NCBI GenBank assembly: GCA_015222065.1
Contig: JADFUQ010000279.1
Location: forward strand, 1-10,433
Direction of reading: 5' to 3'
DNA from: Bacteroidota bacterium
GTDB taxonomy: Bacteria > Bacteroidota > Bacteroidia > Bacteroidales > VadinHA17
Length of the DNA: 10,433 nt
In this document: one piece after another, positions 6,808-10,433 of the stretch
Layout: every line of letters begins with the position of its first letter
Position numbering within the stretch: the first letter of the stretch is position 1
Notes under the pieces: model-generated
The model's input: the letters and a program-made list of their open reading frames with translations, nothing else
Database searches by the model: none
What the model was told of the DNA's origin: nothing
Program-made: the position numbers and the translations under genes

Positions 6808-9117
6808 ATGATAGAAAACTGGACCTTCACCAAAACTGATCGGGAATTGCTGGAAAAAATTCAGGATTTTATACCTGATAAAGTATTTGATGTGCATGCC
6901 CATTTGTGGCAGCTAAAGGATTGTTCTCTTCCTGGAAAAGGTGGAATATCTGAAGGTCCAAAAAAAGTTACCATTGATATCTGGAAGGAATTCATAGGGC
7001 GTTTAATCGGGAAATCAAAATTGAAGGGAGGCCTCTTTATCGGATTACCGATGTGTGATATAGATAAAACGAATGATTTTCTGATAAATCAGTTGGATAA
7101 CAGAAAATTCTGCCGGGGTGAAATCCTTGTTTCTCCGGATTATTCGCAGGAAAAGCTGCTTGAATATGTTAATCTTCCTTTCATTTCCGGGCTAAAGCCA
7201 TATCATACATTTAGTTCAGAAAAACCAACTTTTGATTCGTCAATAAAAGGATTTGCACCTGAATGGATGTGGGAGCTTGCTAACAGACATAATCTGGTTA
7301 TCACTTTGCATATTGTAAAACACAAAGCCCTGGCAGATCCTGAAAATCAAAAGGAAATCAGGGAGCTAGTGGAAAAATTCCCTAATACAAAGCTTATATT
7401 GGCACATGCGGCAAGAGGATTTCATTCAATGAATACCATTAGTGGTATCTCTTCTTTACGTGGTTTGGAGAATGTTTTTTTCGATCTCTCAGGCGTAACT
7501 GAATCAGCATCCATTGTTGCAATTCTGGAGGAATTCGGACCTAAGAAAATCCTGTGGGGTAGTGACTTTGGGGTCTCTGAGATCAGGGGAAAAGCAGTTA
7601 CTGTCGGTGACGGTTTTGCCTGGCTTTCAAAGGAAACCGTGAACTGGGAGAAACTATCCCCGGCTTGTTATCCCACACTTATCGGTATTGAATCACTGCG
7701 GGCTATTAATGAAGCTGCCGAAATATTTGCATTGAATGGCAATGACATTGAAGATATATTTTATAACAATTCGGTACAGCTTTTAGGCCTTGAAAGAAAG
7801 AAGGAGAATATCACCCGGGATCTTTATAATAAGGCAAAACAAATAATTCCGGGTGGGGTAGGGTTGCTCAGTAAACGACCGGAAATGTATGCTCCAAATC
7901 AGTGGCCGGCCTATCATCGGGAAGCCCGGGGCTGCGAAGTCTGGGATCTTGACGGGAACTACTATTATGATATGTCGTCAAATGGCATCGGAACCTGTTT
8001 ATTAGGATACAGAGACCGGGATGTAGAGAGGGCAGTAAAAAGAAGGATCAATCTGGGTTGTATGAGTACGCTTAATCCTGCTGAAGAAGTTGAACTTGCA
8101 GAGCTGTTGCTTGATATTCACCCCTGGGCAGAACAAGTTCGTTTTACCCGTACAGGCGGTGAGTCTATGTCAGTGGCAGCAAGAATAATAAGGGCTACCA
8201 CCGACAGATCGGTTATCGCTATCTGCGGTTATCATGGATGGTATGATTGGTATCTCGCGGCTAACCTGGGAGAGGAAGATACGCTACGAGGGCACCTTCT
8301 TCCCGGTCTCGAGCCTTTGGGGGTACCACGGGAACTGCGGGAAACCACGGTTACTTTTCATTTTAATAACCGGGAAGAATTTAAACAGGTAATAGAACGG
8401 TACGGGGATAAACTGGCCGGTGTTATTATGGAACCATGCCGTTACTTTGACCCTGACCCCGGCTTTCTTGAATATGTGAGGGATGAAGTTCACAGGGTTG
8501 GCGGTCTTCTTGTTTTTGATGAAATAACTATCGGCTGGCGACTCTGTTTTGGCGGCGCTCATATGAAATTTGGCGTTTACCCTGATATAGCTGTTTTTGC
8601 AAAAGCCCTTGGGAACGGGCATCCAATGGCTGCGGTTATCGGTACTTCTGAAGCAATGGAGAGCGCTCATAAATCATTTATCAGCAGTACTTACTGGACT
8701 GAATCAGTTGGTCCTGCTGCAGCCCTGGCTACTATTAAGAAAATGAGAAAAAGCAATGTTCCTTCTCATGTTGAGAAAATCGGTCTGCAGGTGAAAAAGC
8801 ATTGGAAAAAATATGGAAATAAGTATAACTTACCTGTTAAAATCGATAAGGATTATCCGTGTCTGGCTCATTTTAGTTTTGAAGGAAATCTCTCAAATGA
8901 ACTCAGAACCCTATATGTCCAGCTTATGCTGAAAGAGGGATTTCTTGCAGCAGTCATGATATATCCTACCCTCGCTCACACTGAGGAAATAGTGGAAAAA
9001 TACGGGGAGGCAATAGACAGGGTTTTTTGTAGAATATCTGAGGCATTGAAAAAAGAGAGGGTGACTGAACAGTTAAAAGGACCGGTGGCACATACCGGTT
9101 TTGCCAGGTTGACTTAA
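6808..9117 (+). CDS. Amidohydrolase-class III aminotransferase fusion
   Basis: Two-domain, apparently cytoplasmic enzyme with no signal peptide. Residues about 1-329 form an Amidohydro_2-type metal-dependent TIM barrel. Its metal-ligand pattern is complete: H30 and H32 (DVHAH), K130 in GLKPYH, H168 (TLHIV), H200 (LAHAARGFH) and D253 (WGSDFG). This superfamily includes sugar lactonases, decarboxylases and amidases, so the reaction is open. Residues about 336-760 form a class III PLP-dependent aminotransferase like glutamate-1-semialdehyde aminomutase. It has a PGGV start (348-351), TGGES (449-453) for phosphate binding, YHGWYDW (475-481), MEP (541-543), FDEITIGWR (570-578) with D571, and FAKALGNGHP (597-606) with K599 as the Schiff-base lysine. 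Both active sites look intact. No methionine lies between M208 and M360, so the aminotransferase has no ATG of its own at the junction, which supports a true fusion. Neighbouring glycosidases suggest sugar-derived substrates, but this is inference. Confidence 0.88.
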   Translation: MIENWTFTKTDRELLEKIQDFIPDKVFDVHAHLWQLKDCSLPGKGGISEGPKKVTIDIWKEFIGRLIGKSKLKGGLFIGLPMCDIDKTNDFLINQLDNRKFCRGEILVSPDYSQEKLLEYVNLPFISGLKPYHTFSSEKPTFDSSIKGFAPEWMWELANRHNLVITLHIVKHKALADPENQKEIRELVEKFPNTKLILAHAARGFHSMNTISGISSLRGLENVFFDLSGVTESASIVAILEEFGPKKILWGSDFGVSEIRGKAVTVGDGFAWLSKETVNWEKLSPACYPTLIGIESLRAINEAAEIFALNGNDIEDIFYNNSVQLLGLERKKENITRDLYNKAKQIIPGGVGLLSKRPEMYAPNQWPAYHREARGCEVWDLDGNYYYDMSSNGIGTCLLGYRDRDVERAVKRRINLGCMSTLNPAEEVELAELLLDIHPWAEQVRFTRTGGESMSVAARIIRATTDRSVIAICGYHGWYDWYLAANLGEEDTLRGHLLPGLEPLGVPRELRETTVTFHFNNREEFKQVIERYGDKLAGVIMEPCRYFDPDPGFLEYVRDEVHRVGGLLVFDEITIGWRLCFGGAHMKFGVYPDIAVFAKALGNGHPMAAVIGTSEAMESAHKSFISSTYWTESVGPAAALATIKKMRKSNVPSHVEKIGLQVKKHWKKYGNKYNLPVKIDKDYPCLAHFSFEGNLSNELRTLYVQLMLKEGFLAAVMIYPTLAHTEEIVEKYGEAIDRVFCRISEALKKERVTEQLKGPVAHTGFARLT
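9075..9102 (+). other. Hairpin with T run at end of fusion gene
   Basis: ACCGGT at 9081-9086 and ACCGGT at 9094-9099 can pair as a six-base-pair stem around a seven-base loop. The A run at 9075-9078 can extend the stem against the T run at 9100-9102 across a two-base bulge. It lies inside the last codons of the fusion gene and about 50 bases before the transporter start. It could weakly attenuate transcription or stabilise the upstream mRNA. The T run is too short for a convincing intrinsic terminator, and the structure may be chance. Confidence 0.2.
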
Positions 9118-9150
9118 TGGGCTGGAAAAAAAGAATTGATAACTATTTTT

Positions 9151-10433
9151 ATGAGCAGTTTTACTGAAATTGATCCGCGGAAAAAAAGGGCTATGCGGGC
9201 AATTATATATGCCCAGTGTGCCGGTGCTCCGGCATCTATCTTTTTTATCAATGGGTTTATGCTCACATATTTTTCCGGACTGGGTTTTTCAAGCGCTACT
9301 GTTCTTCTGCTATTAACTTTACCAAATCTTCTGCCGGTACTCATTATGATTCCTGCCGCGCTCGTATCAGATCGATTAGGGATGAAAAAAGTGGGCACCA
9401 TTGGATTATTTGGTACAATATTCGGTTTTTTTCTGGTAACAATTGCGGGAAGCTTTCCATATGATTTAATGAAACAAGCAGTTATAGCAGGAATTATTAT
9501 TTTCGGAACCGGAATTGCTGTTTTTGCTTCCAACTTTTATGCTTTGTTATATCCGATTATACCGGATAACATTCGCGGTCGTTATTTTGGCAAGATGCGT
9601 CTGTCATGGCAATCCGCATCAATTATTCTTACACTGATTGCTTCGGCGTTGCTGAAGATAAATTCGTCAATTCCAATGTTTCAATTGGTTTTAGCCACTG
9701 CCACAATATTACTTGCAATTCGTATGATATTCTATTTTCGAATACCCGAACTTGAGAATCAGGAAAAGCCCCGGCAAGGTATCGTTTCTTCACTGCGACA
9801 TATTATTGGCATACCTAACTTTATGCCTTTCTGTTCCTATCTCTTCCTTATCACTCTGTGCACAGGTTCATTACCCTGGATATTTGGTCTTTTGGAAAAA
9901 GATGTTTTGGGGTTTGAAAAGGGCATTATTGTTTTGATGGGAACTCTCCTTCTGATTGGATCGCTTGGCGGATTTTATTTGGGCGGTAAAATGGTTGATC
10001 GATATGGCACTAAATATGTTTTCCTGATTGGTCATTTTACATATGGTTTAATTCTCTTCCTTGTTCTCGCTCGTGATTGGTTTCCCATGCCATATATAGT
10101 ATTAATAGCTATATGCACAGCAATGTTCGGACTTATTCAGGCTGCATCGGGGATCGCCTTCACTTCCGAGCTGTTTGTACTCATTCCGGCGAAGAACAGA
10201 TCATTAAGTACGGCATTTGCAACAACATTGCAAATGGGTGGATTAGCATTATCAGGACTCATTTTTTCAAAAGTTATTGATTTAAAAATCCTGTCTGACA
10301 GGTGGGTTCTTCTTGGAAAATCGATGAGTATGTATGATGCGATTTTCTTAGGTTGCGGCATAGGAATAATCTTATTAATTGTTACTCTCGGTTTAGTTCC
10401 TTCAATCGTAAAGAATGCTCAGTGGATTCCTCG
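9151..10433 (+). CDS. MFS transporter (partial, runs off window)
   Basis: Inner-membrane transporter of the major facilitator superfamily, read here from ATG 9151 for 427 codons with no stop before the window edge. Strongly hydrophobic segments recur along its whole length, consistent with about 12 membrane helices. The MFS motif A loop is visible twice, as expected from the duplicated six-helix halves: LVSDRLGMKK (71-80) between helices 2 and 3, and GGKMVDRYGTKY (278-289) in the second half. A DNIRGRYFGKMR block (139-150) fits the loop after helix 4. The N-terminus is short and charged (DPRKKR), and probably only the C-terminal tail is missing. It begins 33 bases after the fusion gene. An upstream in-frame TTG at 9136 is a less likely start, and no strong Shine-Dalgarno sequence is seen. 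The context suggests uptake of a sugar or breakdown product, but the substrate cannot be read from sequence. Confidence 0.9.
   Translation, partial: MSSFTEIDPRKKRAMRAIIYAQCAGAPASIFFINGFMLTYFSGLGFSSATVLLLLTLPNLLPVLIMIPAALVSDRLGMKKVGTIGLFGTIFGFFLVTIAGSFPYDLMKQAVIAGIIIFGTGIAVFASNFYALLYPIIPDNIRGRYFGKMRLSWQSASIILTLIASALLKINSSIPMFQLVLATATILLAIRMIFYFRIPELENQEKPRQGIVSSLRHIIGIPNFMPFCSYLFLITLCTGSLPWIFGLLEKDVLGFEKGIIVLMGTLLLIGSLGGFYLGGKMVDRYGTKYVFLIGHFTYGLILFLVLARDWFPMPYIVLIAICTAMFGLIQAASGIAFTSELFVLIPAKNRSLSTAFATTLQMGGLALSGLIFSKVIDLKILSDRWVLLGKSMSMYDAIFLGCGIGIILLIVTLGLVPSIVKNAQWIP

Noticed and set aside
6739..6852. 14-base direct repeat (ATCGGGAATTGCTG) at 6739 and 6839, exactly 100 bases apart
   Set aside because: Both copies encode part of an R-E-L-L helix in two different proteins. 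There is no flanking mobile-element structure, so coincidence is the simplest reading.
9115..9150. The MFS gene is in the same frame as the fusion gene, with only one stop (TAA) between them, suggesting readthrough
   Set aside because: Same-frame adjacency arises by chance about one time in three, and an 11-codon stop-free gap is common. There is no readthrough signal, and the ATG at 9151 fits a normal start.
9117..9167. Short 16-codon open frame starting in a TAATG overlap with the fusion-gene stop
   Set aside because: It could be a translational-coupling leader, but it is very short, unconserved as far as can be seen, and overlaps the MFS start in another frame. Chance is likely.
9114..9533. 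139-codon open frame on the minus strand
   Set aside because: It is antisense to the MFS gene, whose + strand translation has motif A and regular membrane segments. The minus frame looks like a complement artefact.

Overview
The window reads as part of a carbohydrate-use operon from a Bacteroidota-like bacterium. The evidence is two N-terminal lipoprotein signals on glycosidases, a GH106-type rhamnosidase, AT-rich gaps without clear Shine-Dalgarno sequences, and moderate-GC coding sequence. This lineage call is an inference. No rRNA or other phylogenetic marker is present.

Layout: five genes lie on the + strand and fill almost the whole window, with gaps of only 17, 36, 37 and 33 bases. (1) 16-2835, a GH106-like alpha-L-rhamnosidase lipoprotein. 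(2) 2853-5000, a lipoprotein distantly like GH67 alpha-glucuronidases, with a candidate Glu/Asp/Glu catalytic set. (3) 5037-6770, an exported DUF4091/GH123-like glycosidase with an adjacent Asp-Glu pair. (4) 6808-9117, a signal-less protein joining an Amidohydro_2-type metal-dependent hydrolase to a complete class III (glutamate-1-semialdehyde aminomutase-like) PLP aminotransferase. (5) 9151 to the window edge, an MFS transporter with no stop before the edge. I found no tRNA, rRNA, CRISPR array, insertion sequence or convincing promoter. The operon promoter probably lies upstream of base 1. No stretch of 300 bases lacks a gene.

How the genes may work together (inference): the three exported enzymes would remove rhamnose, a hexuronic acid and possibly an N-acetylhexosamine from a complex acidic glycan outside the inner membrane. 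The MFS protein would carry a released sugar or small product inward. The cytoplasmic hydrolase-aminotransferase fusion would then process it further. No SusC/SusD pair, sulfatase, polysaccharide lyase or regulator is visible here, so any of these would have to lie outside the window. The fusion protein is the most unusual element, because its two catalytic domains have no obvious shared known pathway.
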